DNA from: Bacteroidales bacterium
GTDB lineage: Bacteria; Bacteroidota; Bacteroidia; Bacteroidales; UBA932
Direction: 5' to 3'
NCBI GenBank assembly: GCA_017513445.1
Contig: JAFXFS010000018.1
Span: 1-64,000 of the forward strand
DNA: 64,000 nucleotides
Made by a program: the position numbers and the translations under genes. Each line of letters starts with the position of its first letter. Positions within the stretch are counted from its first letter, which is position 1. Below are positions 1 through 8,462 of this stretch, in pieces. The notes under the pieces were generated by a model. The model was not told where the DNA came from. It saw nothing but the letters and a program-made list of their open reading frames with translations, and did not search any database.

Positions 1-57
1 ATTGACGCTTATCGAATTTCTTCGGTACTTTTGCTTGTACTTTTTGTCTTCCATCAT
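1..57 (-). CDS. 5' end of a gene cut by the window start
   Basis: Only the first 19 codons are visible, reading MMEDKKYKQKYRRNSISVN from an ATG at 57 (a second ATG follows at once) and running off the window edge. The very basic, tyrosine-rich start resembles the N-terminus of Bacteroidota REP-associated Y1 transposases (KYK-KYR-S pattern), but 19 residues cannot establish this. A complete promoter lies just upstream, which supports a real gene start. The remaining sequence lies outside the window. Confidence 0.4.
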   Translation of the reverse strand, partial: MMEDKKYKQKYRRNSISVN

Positions 58-91
58 TTCAAACAACTACCGTTTTTTCTCAAACGGACTG

Positions 92-122
92 CAAAGGTAG
101 TGCTTTTTTCTTCTCTTCCAAA
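92..122 (-). promoter_or_regulatory. Bacteroidota-type promoter for the gene at the window start
   Basis: On the minus strand TTTG (122-119) is followed after exactly 19 nt by TACCTTTG (99-92). This is a full match to the TTTG-N19-TAnnTTTG consensus. The expected transcript start would leave a leader of roughly 30 nt before the ATG at 57. Confidence 0.7.
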
Positions 123-365
123 TTTATTTTTACCTTTTTTTGTGTTTTTTATAACACTTTTTTTGCAACTCACTATCGTTCAGTAAGTTACATTTTAAAC
201 TTTTTTAAAAATTTTTAAGTTATTTACATTTTGTCTCTTATTTCAATCAGATTACAAATTCAAAAAAGAGATACTTTGAAAACAAAAAAGAATATACAAT
301 GTAAAAAATAGTACAATTTGCATCATTTTTAGCTATCACCCATAACAATAAAAGCAAATTAACAC
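123..365. other. AT-rich non-coding spacer
   Basis: This stretch between the two divergent promoters is very AT-rich with long T and A runs. I see no open frame, RNA fold or repeat that stands out. It is best read as the intergenic region between the truncated minus-strand gene and the arginine cluster. Confidence 0.5.
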
Positions 366-373
366 TATCTTTG
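366..373 (+). promoter_or_regulatory. -7 element of the arginine cluster promoter
   Basis: TATCTTTG matches the TAnnTTTG element exactly and lies 26 nt before the ATG at 400. No good TTTG is present 19-21 nt upstream, so the -33 half is weak. No ArgR-like palindrome is obvious. Confidence 0.6.
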
Positions 374-399
374 TACGATTTTCTTTATAATAAAAAGTG

Positions 400-1026
400 A
401 TGAATATTAATGTTTGTGTGGCAGATGAGAGCCACACCTCTTATGCTCAGGCAATATGTGATTTAGTCTATATTTCAGCAGAAGAGAGAGGAACTGGGAT
501 TGCAAAGCGTACACCGGAATATATCTCTCAAAAAATGAAATATGGAAAAGCAGTGATTGCTATTGCTGAAGATGGCGAGTTGGCTGGTTTCGCATATATC
601 GAGACTTGGAGCCATACTCTATTTGTTGCCAATTCCGGACTTATCGTAGCTCATAAATATAGAAATACAGGTCTTGCTACCAGAATCAAAAGAGAGATAT
701 TTAACCTCTCTCGACGTAAATATCCAGATGCAAAGATATTTAGCATAACAACAGGGGCAGCTGTAATGAAGATTAATTCTGCTATGGGCTTTCGACCTGT
801 TCCTTTCTCTGAGTTAACTGATGACCCTGAATTTTGGGCTGGATGTAAAGGATGCAGAAATTTTGATATTCTGGAGAGAAACAATTATAAGATGTGTCTA
901 TGTACTGGATTGCTCTACGATCCTGATTGGGAGAAGAGTGAATCTGAAACAAATCGCAAAGGTGGTATTCCATTCTTAGGTCGCATTTTTAAAAATTCCA
1001 ACTTGTTTAACAAAAAAACTATATAA
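400..1026 (+). CDS. GNAT-family N-acyltransferase, candidate N-acylglutamate synthase
   Basis: This 208-residue protein has the GNAT fold pattern: a strand-rich N-terminal half, then an acyl-CoA binding segment near residues 85-100 (IVAHKYRNTGLATRIKREI, the R/Q-x-x-G-x-A/G motif). The C-terminal third is cysteine-rich (CKGCRNFDILERNN). GTG at 397 would add one residue; ATG at 400 is preferred. It is the first gene of the arginine cluster and ends 2 nt before argG. No argJ or classic argA is present in the cluster, so by position it is the best candidate for the first committed step, acylation of glutamate. Whether the donor is succinyl- or acetyl-CoA is inference. Confidence 0.75.
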   Translation: MNINVCVADESHTSYAQAICDLVYISAEERGTGIAKRTPEYISQKMKYGKAVIAIAEDGELAGFAYIETWSHTLFVANSGLIVAHKYRNTGLATRIKREIFNLSRRKYPDAKIFSITTGAAVMKINSAMGFRPVPFSELTDDPEFWAGCKGCRNFDILERNNYKMCLCTGLLYDPDWEKSESETNRKGGIPFLGRIFKNSNLFNKKTI

Positions 1027-1028
1027 AA

Positions 1029-2219
1029 ATGAATAATAAAGTAGTATTAGCCTTCAGTGGCGGTCTTGACACATCATTTTGTGTTCCATATTTAACAAAT
1101 GAAAAAAACCTTGAAGTTCACACAGTAATGGTTAACACAGGTGGTTTTTCTGCGGAAGAGGAGAGCGAAATCAGAAAGCGCGCCCTCTCTTTAGGTGCAA
1201 AAACTCACACCACTATCAATGCTGTTGAGACCTACTATGAAAAGGGTATCAAATATCTCATCTTCGGTAATATTCTAAAAAACTCTACTTATCCACTATC
1301 TGTAAGCTCAGAGAGAGTATTCCAGGCAATAGAAGTTCTTAAACTTGTTAAGAAACTTGGCGCTGCAAATGTTGCACACGGAAGTACTGGTGCCGGTAAC
1401 GATCAAGTTAGATTTGATATTGTTTTCAATATTTTAGCTCCAGAGGTTAATATTATTGCACCTATCAGAGAGTTACAAATCACTCGTAAAGAGGAGATTG
1501 AATATCTTCAACAACACGGATTTAACTTCTCTTGGGAAAAATCTAAATACTCTATCAACCAAGGTATCTGGGGTACAAGTATCGGAGGCGTTGAGACATT
1601 GAAATCTCACACATATCTTCCAGAAGAGGCTTATCCATCTAAAAAGGTTAAAGATGGAAAAATGCTTGTAAAAATTGGCTTTGAAAAGGGAGAGCCAGTA
1701 AGTATTGATGGACAAAAATTGTCCCCTATTGATTTGATATATCGTCTAAGAGATATTGCATCTCCTTATGGAATAGGTAGAGACACACACGTTGGTGATA
1801 CAATTATAGGTATTAAGGGTAGAGTAGGCTTCGAAGCTGCAGCACCTCTTATTATAATAAAGGCGCACCACCTTTTGGAAAAACATATCCTTACTAAATC
1901 ACAACTTTACTGGAAAGAGCAACTCTCTAACTGGTATGGTCAATTTATGCACGAAGCTCAATATCTTGATCCTCTAATGAGAAATATTGAGGCATTCTTG
2001 GATGATACACAAAAGAATGTAACAGGTGAAGTTTTAGTTGAATTAATGCCTTATCACTTCAATGTACTTGCTTGTGAAAGCAAATATGATATGATGAGTG
2101 TAGGTGAGTATGGCGAGAAGAGTACTTCATTAACTGGTGACGATATCGTTGGATTTACAAAAGTTCTTGCCAACCCATTAAAGATGTATTACACTGTAAA
2201 TAAAGAGGAAGAGATTTAA
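1029..2219 (+). CDS. argG: Argininosuccinate synthase
   Basis: Joins citrulline and aspartate with ATP to give argininosuccinate, the penultimate step of arginine synthesis in the cytoplasm. The N-terminal ATP-pyrophosphatase loop AFSGGLDTSF (residues 8-17) is intact, and HGSTGAGNDQVRFD carries the nucleotide and citrulline contacts of the family. Length 396 aa is normal. The gene starts 2 nt after the GNAT gene, and its TAA overlaps the next ATG by one base, which implies translational coupling with argC. Confidence 0.96.
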   Translation: MNNKVVLAFSGGLDTSFCVPYLTNEKNLEVHTVMVNTGGFSAEEESEIRKRALSLGAKTHTTINAVETYYEKGIKYLIFGNILKNSTYPLSVSSERVFQAIEVLKLVKKLGAANVAHGSTGAGNDQVRFDIVFNILAPEVNIIAPIRELQITRKEEIEYLQQHGFNFSWEKSKYSINQGIWGTSIGGVETLKSHTYLPEEAYPSKKVKDGKMLVKIGFEKGEPVSIDGQKLSPIDLIYRLRDIASPYGIGRDTHVGDTIIGIKGRVGFEAAAPLIIIKAHHLLEKHILTKSQLYWKEQLSNWYGQFMHEAQYLDPLMRNIEAFLDDTQKNVTGEVLVELMPYHFNVLACESKYDMMSVGEYGEKSTSLTGDDIVGFTKVLANPLKMYYTVNKEEEI

Positions 2220-3190
2220 TGATTAGAGTTGGAATAGTTGGTGGCACAGGTTATACTGCAGGTGAACTTATCAGAATTTTAATCAATCATCCTGACGTTG
2301 AAATTGTTTCAATAACAAGTACTTCAAGTGCAGGAAAGCCCATTTATGAGACACACCGAGAGTTAATTGGAGAGACTGAACTTCTCTTTTCGGAGAAACT
2401 GGCTCCTTGTGATGTTATCTTCTTATGTCTTGGTCACGGAATTTCAAGAGAGTTTTTAACCAACAACCCTATTGAAGATAGTTGTAAAGTGATAGACTTG
2501 GGAAATGATTTCCGTCTTGATGGAACTTTTGGCGAGAGGAGCTTTACTTACGGCCTTACAGATCTTAACAAAGAGGCAATTCAAAAATCTGACAATGTTG
2601 CCAATCCTGGTTGCTTTGCTACGGCTATTCAACTTGCACTTTTACCATTAGTCAAAGAGGGTTTGATTTCTGATGAAATTCACATTCACGCGATTACTGG
2701 CTCAACAGGTGCAGGAAAATCTCTTACAGGAACCTCTCATTTTAGTTATAGGGATAATAATATTTCAGTATATAAATCTTTCACTCACCAACATCTTGGC
2801 GAGATAAAAAAGACTCTGTCAGCTATGAATGGTTCAGAGATACCTGAGATAAATTTTGTTCCTATGAGAGGAGATTTTCCACGTGGTATATTTGCAAGTC
2901 TTTACACTGAATGTTCTATCGAAGATTCTGAAAAGGTTGCAAATCTATACAAAGAGTATTATAACGATTCACCATTTGTACACTATTCAGATAAAGGCAT
3001 CTCACTTAAAGAGGTTATTAACACCAATAAGTGTTTGATCCACACTGAGTTACATAATGGAAAAATACATATCACCTCTATAATTGACAACCTTATCAAA
3101 GGTGCATCAGGGCAAGCAGTAGAGAATATGAACCTTATGTTCGGCCTTGACCAAAAGAGAGGTTTATCACTCAAACCATCAACATTTTAA
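2219..3190 (+). CDS. argC: N-acyl-gamma-glutamyl-phosphate reductase
   Basis: NADPH-dependent reduction of acylglutamyl phosphate to the semialdehyde. The dinucleotide-binding start VGIVGGTGYTAGELIRIL (residues 4-21) and the active-site cysteine in NPGCFATA are present, with the conserved MRGDFPRGI loop further on. Length 323 aa suits the short (type 2-like) ArgC form. It overlaps argG by one base and precedes argD by a few bases. In this pathway the natural substrate may be the N-succinyl form. Confidence 0.95.
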   Translation: MIRVGIVGGTGYTAGELIRILINHPDVEIVSITSTSSAGKPIYETHRELIGETELLFSEKLAPCDVIFLCLGHGISREFLTNNPIEDSCKVIDLGNDFRLDGTFGERSFTYGLTDLNKEAIQKSDNVANPGCFATAIQLALLPLVKEGLISDEIHIHAITGSTGAGKSLTGTSHFSYRDNNISVYKSFTHQHLGEIKKTLSAMNGSEIPEINFVPMRGDFPRGIFASLYTECSIEDSEKVANLYKEYYNDSPFVHYSDKGISLKEVINTNKCLIHTELHNGKIHITSIIDNLIKGASGQAVENMNLMFGLDQKRGLSLKPSTF

Positions 3191-3194
3191 TACA

Positions 3195-4319
3195 ATGGAG
3201 TTATTTAATGTATATCCACTATGGGATATTGAGCCAGTAGAGGCAAAAGGTTGTGATATTATTGCTAAAGATGGTCAACACTATACAGATTTGTATGGTG
3301 GACACGCAGTTATATCAATTGGTCATTCTCACCCAACATACATAAAAATAGTTTCTGAACAGTTAAACAAATTGGGATTTTACTCAAATGCTGTACAGAA
3401 TTCTCTTCAGAAAGAGTTAGCTAAGAGACTGGGAAAAGTTAGTGGATACGAAGATTACAATCTCTTTCTGTGTAACTCCGGCGCAGAAGCTAATGAAAAT
3501 GCTCTAAAAGTTGCATCATTTTATACTGGAAAAGGAAAGGTTTTAGCTTTTAAGAAGGCATTTCACGGAAGAACCTCTGGTGCTGTTGCAGCAACTGATA
3601 ATCCTAAAATTCAATCTCAGTTCAACAGAGGACATAACATCGTTTTTGTACCTCTAAATGATATTCAAGCTGTTGAAAAAGAGTTAATCAAGGGAGATTT
3701 CTGTGCTGTTATTATTGAAGGTATTCAAGGTGTTGCTGGAATCTATGCTCCTGAGACAGAATTCTTGCAATCACTAAGATCTCTTTGCGACAAGTATGGC
3801 GTAGTCTTGATTTTAGACGAAATTCAGTCTGGATATGGTAGGACAGGAAAATTCTTTGCCCATCAACACGCTGATATTCAGGCAGATATTATCACAACTG
3901 CTAAGGGTATGGCAAACGGCTTCCCTATCGGTGGCGTTCTTATTTCTCCAAAAATTGAAGCAGAGTTTGGTATGCTTGGCACTACTTTCGGAGGTAACCA
4001 CTTAGCTTGTGCTGCTGCCATTGCTGTTTTGGAAGTTATTGAAAATGAGAATCTTATCGAGAATGCAAAGGTTATTGGAGATTACCTTTTTGAGAAATTA
4101 AAGGATAATAGAGCAATTTCTGAACTACGAGGAAAAGGTTTGATGATTGGTATGGAGATCAAACCTGAATTTGACGGTTTAAGAAACAGACTATTATTTG
4201 AAAAACATATTTTCACAGGTGGTGCTGGAAAGAGCGTTATTAGACTTTTACCTCCACTATGTATAACAAAAGAGATTGCTGATCATTTTATTGATGCAAT
4301 TAACGATTTGGCAAAATAG
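3195..4319 (+). CDS. argD: Acetyl/succinylornithine aminotransferase
   Basis: Class III PLP-dependent aminotransferase of 374 aa that converts the acylglutamate semialdehyde to acylornithine with glutamate as donor. The PLP lysine lies in TTAKGMANGFPIGG and the cofactor aspartate in LILDEIQSGYGRTG; HGRTSGAVAAT is also typical. An open frame extends upstream to 3147 inside argC. ATG at 3195 is preferred because it clears the argC stop and gives the usual family N-terminus (MELFNVYPLWD). It is the fourth gene of the arginine operon. Confidence 0.94.
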   Translation: MELFNVYPLWDIEPVEAKGCDIIAKDGQHYTDLYGGHAVISIGHSHPTYIKIVSEQLNKLGFYSNAVQNSLQKELAKRLGKVSGYEDYNLFLCNSGAEANENALKVASFYTGKGKVLAFKKAFHGRTSGAVAATDNPKIQSQFNRGHNIVFVPLNDIQAVEKELIKGDFCAVIIEGIQGVAGIYAPETEFLQSLRSLCDKYGVVLILDEIQSGYGRTGKFFAHQHADIQADIITTAKGMANGFPIGGVLISPKIEAEFGMLGTTFGGNHLACAAAIAVLEVIENENLIENAKVIGDYLFEKLKDNRAISELRGKGLMIGMEIKPEFDGLRNRLLFEKHIFTGGAGKSVIRLLPPLCITKEIADHFIDAINDLAK

Positions 4320-4328
4320 TTTATTATT

Positions 4329-5282
4329 ATGAGAAATTTTACATCCGTTAATGATATTGAATCTATCAAAAGAGCGATAGAAAATGCAAAATATGTAAAA
4401 GAGAATCCATTTGCAGATCAGCATTTAGGTAAAAACAAAACAATAATGCTTATCTTTTTCAACTCAAGTTTGAGGACACGCCTAAGTACACAAAAGGCAG
4501 CACTAAACTTGGGAATGAATGCTATTGTATTGGATATCAATCAAGGTGCCTGGAAATTAGAAACAGAGAGAGGGGTTATTATGGATGGCGACAAATCCGA
4601 GCATATTTTAGAAGCAATCCCTGTTATTGGTTCATACTGTGACATTATCGGAGTAAGATCTTTTGCGAAATTTGAGAAGAAATCTGATGATTATGAGGAG
4701 GTTATCATTAACCAGTTCATAAAATATTCCGGAAGGCCTGTAATAAGTCTGGAATCTGCAACAGTACATCCACTACAATCTTATGCAGACCTTATTACAA
4801 TAGAAGAATACAAGAAATGTGAAAAACCAAAGGTTGTTCTCACTTGGGCTCCGCATCCAAAATCTTTACCTCAAGCTGTAGCAAATTCCTTCTCTGAATG
4901 GATGAATCGCACTGATTATGAATTTGTTATCACTCACCCAAAGGGATATGAACTTGATGAAAAATTTGTTCAAGGAGCCAGAGTAGAGTATGATCAGGAG
5001 AAGGCATTTGAAGGCGCAGATTTCATCTATGCTAAAAACTGGTCTGTATATCAAGATCCAAACTATGGAAAAATACTTTGCAATGACCCTGATTGGACTG
5101 TTGATAGCAGAAAAATGTCACTTACTAACAATGCCTACTTTATGCACTGCCTACCTGTAAGAAGAAATATGATAGTAACTGACGAAGTTATTGAAAGCCA
5201 ACAATCTATCGTTATTCCTGAGGCAGCTAACAGAGTAGTTTCAGCCCAAGCGGTAATTAAAGAAATTCTTTTGGGATTGTAG
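4329..5282 (+). CDS. argF': N-succinylornithine carbamoyltransferase
   Basis: Transfers the carbamoyl group to an N-acylated ornithine, replacing ornithine carbamoyltransferase. The carbamoyl-phosphate loop appears as SLRTRLSTQ (residues 47-55), and MHCLPVRRN is the conserved C-terminal substrate motif. Length 317 aa fits the Bacteroides SOTCase family. Residue 90, in the GDKSEH segment, is serine. At this position the B. fragilis succinylornithine enzyme has proline and acetylornithine enzymes have glutamate, so the small residue supports succinylornithine as substrate. The gene lies between argD and argB with gaps of 9 and 2 nt. Confidence 0.93.
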   Translation: MRNFTSVNDIESIKRAIENAKYVKENPFADQHLGKNKTIMLIFFNSSLRTRLSTQKAALNLGMNAIVLDINQGAWKLETERGVIMDGDKSEHILEAIPVIGSYCDIIGVRSFAKFEKKSDDYEEVIINQFIKYSGRPVISLESATVHPLQSYADLITIEEYKKCEKPKVVLTWAPHPKSLPQAVANSFSEWMNRTDYEFVITHPKGYELDEKFVQGARVEYDQEKAFEGADFIYAKNWSVYQDPNYGKILCNDPDWTVDSRKMSLTNNAYFMHCLPVRRNMIVTDEVIESQQSIVIPEAANRVVSAQAVIKEILLGL

Positions 5283-5284
5283 TT

Positions 5285-6067
5285 ATGAGAGAGGTCTCAA
5301 TTATAAAAATTGGAGGTAATGTCGTTGACTCTCCTGAAGCATTAGAGAATTTTTTGCAGAAATTTAATAATATCCCATCTCCAAAGATCTTAATCCACGG
5401 AGGAGGAGTAATTGCAAGTCAATTCAGCAAAAGGATGGGCATAGAGCCAAAGATGCATAATGGTCGTAGAATTACTGATTTTGAAACTCTTAAAATTGTA
5501 GCTATGACCTACGCCGGCTGGGTAAACAAAAGTATTGTTGCTCAGCTACAAAAGATTGGATGTAATGCTATAGGACTATCAGGAGCTGATGGTAATTGTG
5601 TTCCTGCAAAGAGAAGAGATCCAAAACCTATAGATTTTGGATATGTTGGTGATGTTGAACCACAAAAGATCAATAAAGAATTGATAGATAATCTATTATC
5701 TAATGGTATAACTCCTGTTTTTTGTGCTATCACTCACGATGAGAATGGCTCTCTTTTGAATACAAATGCAGACACAATGGCCTCATCAATTGCTGTGGCT
5801 CTCTCTTCACTATATAGTGTAAAGTTAATTTTCTGCTTTGAAAAGAATGGAGTATTATACTCTGCAGATGATGACAATTCGGTTATTCCAACAATAACAG
5901 AAGAATTATTTGAAGAACTTCGCGAGAAGGAGATTGTTTCTGCCGGAATGTTACCTAAATTGGAGAACTCTTTTGCAGCACTTAATAATGGTGTAGAAGA
6001 GGTTATTATTAAAAAGGCAGAAAATCTTGATATCGAACTTGGTTCAAAATTGATACTTAAAAATTAA
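5285..6067 (+). CDS. argB: N-acylglutamate kinase
   Basis: Amino-acid-kinase fold enzyme of 260 aa that phosphorylates N-acylglutamate. The N-terminal IKIGGNVVD loop, the glycine-rich ILIHGGGVIASQFSKRMG segment and NTNADTMASSIAVAL near residue 160 are hallmarks of ArgB. It starts 2 nt after argF' and ends 1 nt before argE. ArgB is often the arginine-inhibited enzyme, but this protein lacks the extra N-terminal helix linked to arginine-sensitive hexameric forms, so feedback control cannot be inferred from the sequence. Confidence 0.94.
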   Translation: MREVSIIKIGGNVVDSPEALENFLQKFNNIPSPKILIHGGGVIASQFSKRMGIEPKMHNGRRITDFETLKIVAMTYAGWVNKSIVAQLQKIGCNAIGLSGADGNCVPAKRRDPKPIDFGYVGDVEPQKINKELIDNLLSNGITPVFCAITHDENGSLLNTNADTMASSIAVALSSLYSVKLIFCFEKNGVLYSADDDNSVIPTITEELFEELREKEIVSAGMLPKLENSFAALNNGVEEVIIKKAENLDIELGSKLILKN

Positions 6068-6068
6068 T

Positions 6069-7142
6069 ATGGTTGCTTTGGATAGATATTATAAAGGGGC
6101 TGTAGAACTCCTTCGAAAGATTGTGACTATTAAATCATACTCTTTTGAAGAGGAGGAGTGTTCTATTTACTTATATAACTATCTGAAATCCAAGAATATA
6201 GATTGTAAACGAATTAAGAATAATATAGTGGCCTACCCTACTTCATTTTCTGATAGTAAGCCAACACTAATGCTTAATTCTCATATTGATACTGTCAAAG
6301 AGAGTGACACTTACACCTTTGATGCAACAAACCCTCCATTGAGTGATGAAGTGGTATGGGGACTTGGTAGCAATGATGCCGGCGGTTGTGTTGTATCATT
6401 GATTCAAACATTTTTATATTTCAATGATAATCCTCAGTTACTCAACAATTTATCTTACAATTTAGTATTAGCACTCTCTACTGAAGAGGAGCGCTCTGGC
6501 CCTAATGGTATGAGTTATCTCACATCTCATTTAGAGGGAATAGATTGTGCAATTGTAGGTGAGCCTACATCAATGAAAGGAGCTATTGCTGAGAGAGGAT
6601 TGTTAGTAATTGATGCTACCTCTAAAGGTAAAAGTGGTCACGCTGCTAGGAATGAGGGAATAAATGCAATTTATATTGCTATTGAGGATATTGACAAGAT
6701 AAGAAATTTCACCTTTGACAAGGTTTCCCCTTTAATGGGAGATGTAAATATGAGTGTTACGCAAATCAACGCTGGATATGCACACAATGTTATTCCTGAT
6801 AGCTGTTCCTTTGTTGTAGATATTCGTCCGACTGATTGCTACACAAATCCAGAGATAATGGATATACTCTCAAAAGAGTTAAAGAGTGAACTTAAGCCAC
6901 GATCTCTCACAAATAAAAGTTCTGCCACTCCGATTGGGCACCCACTACTTAATGCACTGAAAAAGAGCAATATAGAGAGTTTTATATCTCCAACAACATC
7001 TGATTGGATGAGACTCTCCATTCCTGCTGTAAAAATTGGTCCTGGCGACTCTGCCCGTTCACATAGGGCTGATGAATATATCAAAATCTCAGAAATTGAG
7101 ATGGGTATAGATGGATACATTAAATTGATAGAAAATTTATAA
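6069..7142 (+). CDS. argE: M20-family deacylase (N-acetyl/succinyl-citrulline or -ornithine deacylase)
   Basis: Zinc-dependent M20 peptidase-fold hydrolase, 357 aa. Metal and catalytic residues are visible in order: LNSHIDTVK (His, Asp), GLGSNDAGG (bridging Asp), STEEERSG (catalytic Glu-Glu) and a late histidine in RSHRADEYI. In a cluster with a succinylornithine carbamoyltransferase, the logical substrate is N-succinylcitrulline, released as citrulline before argG acts. This assignment is from context; sequence alone shows only an M20 deacylase. Gaps to its neighbours are 1 and 9 nt. Confidence 0.9.
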   Translation: MVALDRYYKGAVELLRKIVTIKSYSFEEEECSIYLYNYLKSKNIDCKRIKNNIVAYPTSFSDSKPTLMLNSHIDTVKESDTYTFDATNPPLSDEVVWGLGSNDAGGCVVSLIQTFLYFNDNPQLLNNLSYNLVLALSTEEERSGPNGMSYLTSHLEGIDCAIVGEPTSMKGAIAERGLLVIDATSKGKSGHAARNEGINAIYIAIEDIDKIRNFTFDKVSPLMGDVNMSVTQINAGYAHNVIPDSCSFVVDIRPTDCYTNPEIMDILSKELKSELKPRSLTNKSSATPIGHPLLNALKKSNIESFISPTTSDWMRLSIPAVKIGPGDSARSHRADEYIKISEIEMGIDGYIKLIENL

Positions 7143-7151
7143 TTAAATAAT

Positions 7152-8462
7152 ATGAGTACTCTTTGGAATAAAGGCACAAGCGCCACAGAAGTTGTTGAAA
7201 AATTTACAGTTGGAGATGATAATATTTTGGATCTTCAACTTGCAAAATATGATGTAATTGGCTCAAAAGCGCATATTAAGATGCTTAAAAGCATCGACTT
7301 GCTCACATCCGAAGAGGAGAAAATCTTGCAAAAAGAACTTGATCAGATATTATCAGAGATTGAATGTGGGTACTTCAGGATTGAGGAAAATGTAGAAGAC
7401 ATTCACTCTCAAATTGAGTTTATCCTTTGTAATAGAGTTGGTGATATAGGTAAAAAAATTCACTCCGGACGCTCAAGAAACGACCAGGTTCTTGTAGATT
7501 TGAAACTCTTTTTCAGAGATAAAGTTCTTGAAATTAGAGAGTCTGTTCTTGAATTATTCAATACACTTCAAAGACTTAGCGAAGAGCATAAAGATATACT
7601 GATTGCAGGATATACTCACGGGCAAATCGCAATGCCATCTTCATTTGGATTATGGTTAGGTGCTCACGCTGAATCATTGGCTGATGATATGATTTTGTTG
7701 AAAGCTGCATACAAATTCGCTAATCAAAATCCACTTGGTTCCGCTGCCGGTTATGGTAACTCATTCCCATTGGACAGAGAGATGACAACTAAGTTATTGC
7801 GATTTGAAACTATGCACTATAACTCTATCGAAGCTCAAATGAGTAGAGGTAAATGTGAAAAGAGTTTAGCATATGCTATGGCATCTATTGCCTCAACACT
7901 CAATAAATTGGCAACAGACTGCTGTCAATATATGAGTCAAAATTATGGATTTATATCCTTCCCGGATTCACTCACAACCGGTTCGAGCATTATGCCACAC
8001 AAAAAGAATCCTGATGTTTGGGAACTTGTTAGAGGTAAAGCTAACAGATTGCTATCTGTTCCTAATGAGTTAGCACTTTTATGTACCAATATGCCTGTCG
8101 GTTATCATCGTGATTATCAATTAACTAAAGATATTATATTCCCTGCAATAAACACTTGCCTGGATATTATCAGAATATCAACATATATGCTTGAGAATAT
8201 TATTGTTAATAAAGATTGTATATCTGATAAGAAATATCAATATCTATTTACAGTTGAAGAGGTAAATAAATTGGTATTAGAGGGAATGCCATTCAGAGAA
8301 GCATATATAAAAGTTGGTAAGGATGTAAATGAAGGCAAGTTCTCTCAATATGTAGATAAGTACCAAAGTGTCAATGATTTACATCACACCCATATTGGAT
8401 CTATCGGAAATTTAGCTACGAAAGAGATTGCAAGAAAGATGAAAAGAGCTTGGGAGGATTAA
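7152..8462 (+). CDS. argH: Argininosuccinate lyase
   Basis: Splits argininosuccinate into arginine and fumarate, the last pathway step. The fumarase/aspartase superfamily signature GSSIMPHKKNPDVWEL is intact, as are HSGRSRNDQV (residues 105-114) and YTHGQIAMPSSF with the catalytic histidine. Length 436 aa is slightly below the usual 450-460. It is the last gene of the cluster, and its TAA shares the four bases TTAA with the stop of convergent rng, leaving no room for a terminator. Confidence 0.95.
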   Translation: MSTLWNKGTSATEVVEKFTVGDDNILDLQLAKYDVIGSKAHIKMLKSIDLLTSEEEKILQKELDQILSEIECGYFRIEENVEDIHSQIEFILCNRVGDIGKKIHSGRSRNDQVLVDLKLFFRDKVLEIRESVLELFNTLQRLSEEHKDILIAGYTHGQIAMPSSFGLWLGAHAESLADDMILLKAAYKFANQNPLGSAAGYGNSFPLDREMTTKLLRFETMHYNSIEAQMSRGKCEKSLAYAMASIASTLNKLATDCCQYMSQNYGFISFPDSLTTGSSIMPHKKNPDVWELVRGKANRLLSVPNELALLCTNMPVGYHRDYQLTKDIIFPAINTCLDIIRISTYMLENIIVNKDCISDKKYQYLFTVEEVNKLVLEGMPFREAYIKVGKDVNEGKFSQYVDKYQSVNDLHHTHIGSIGNLATKEIARKMKRAWED

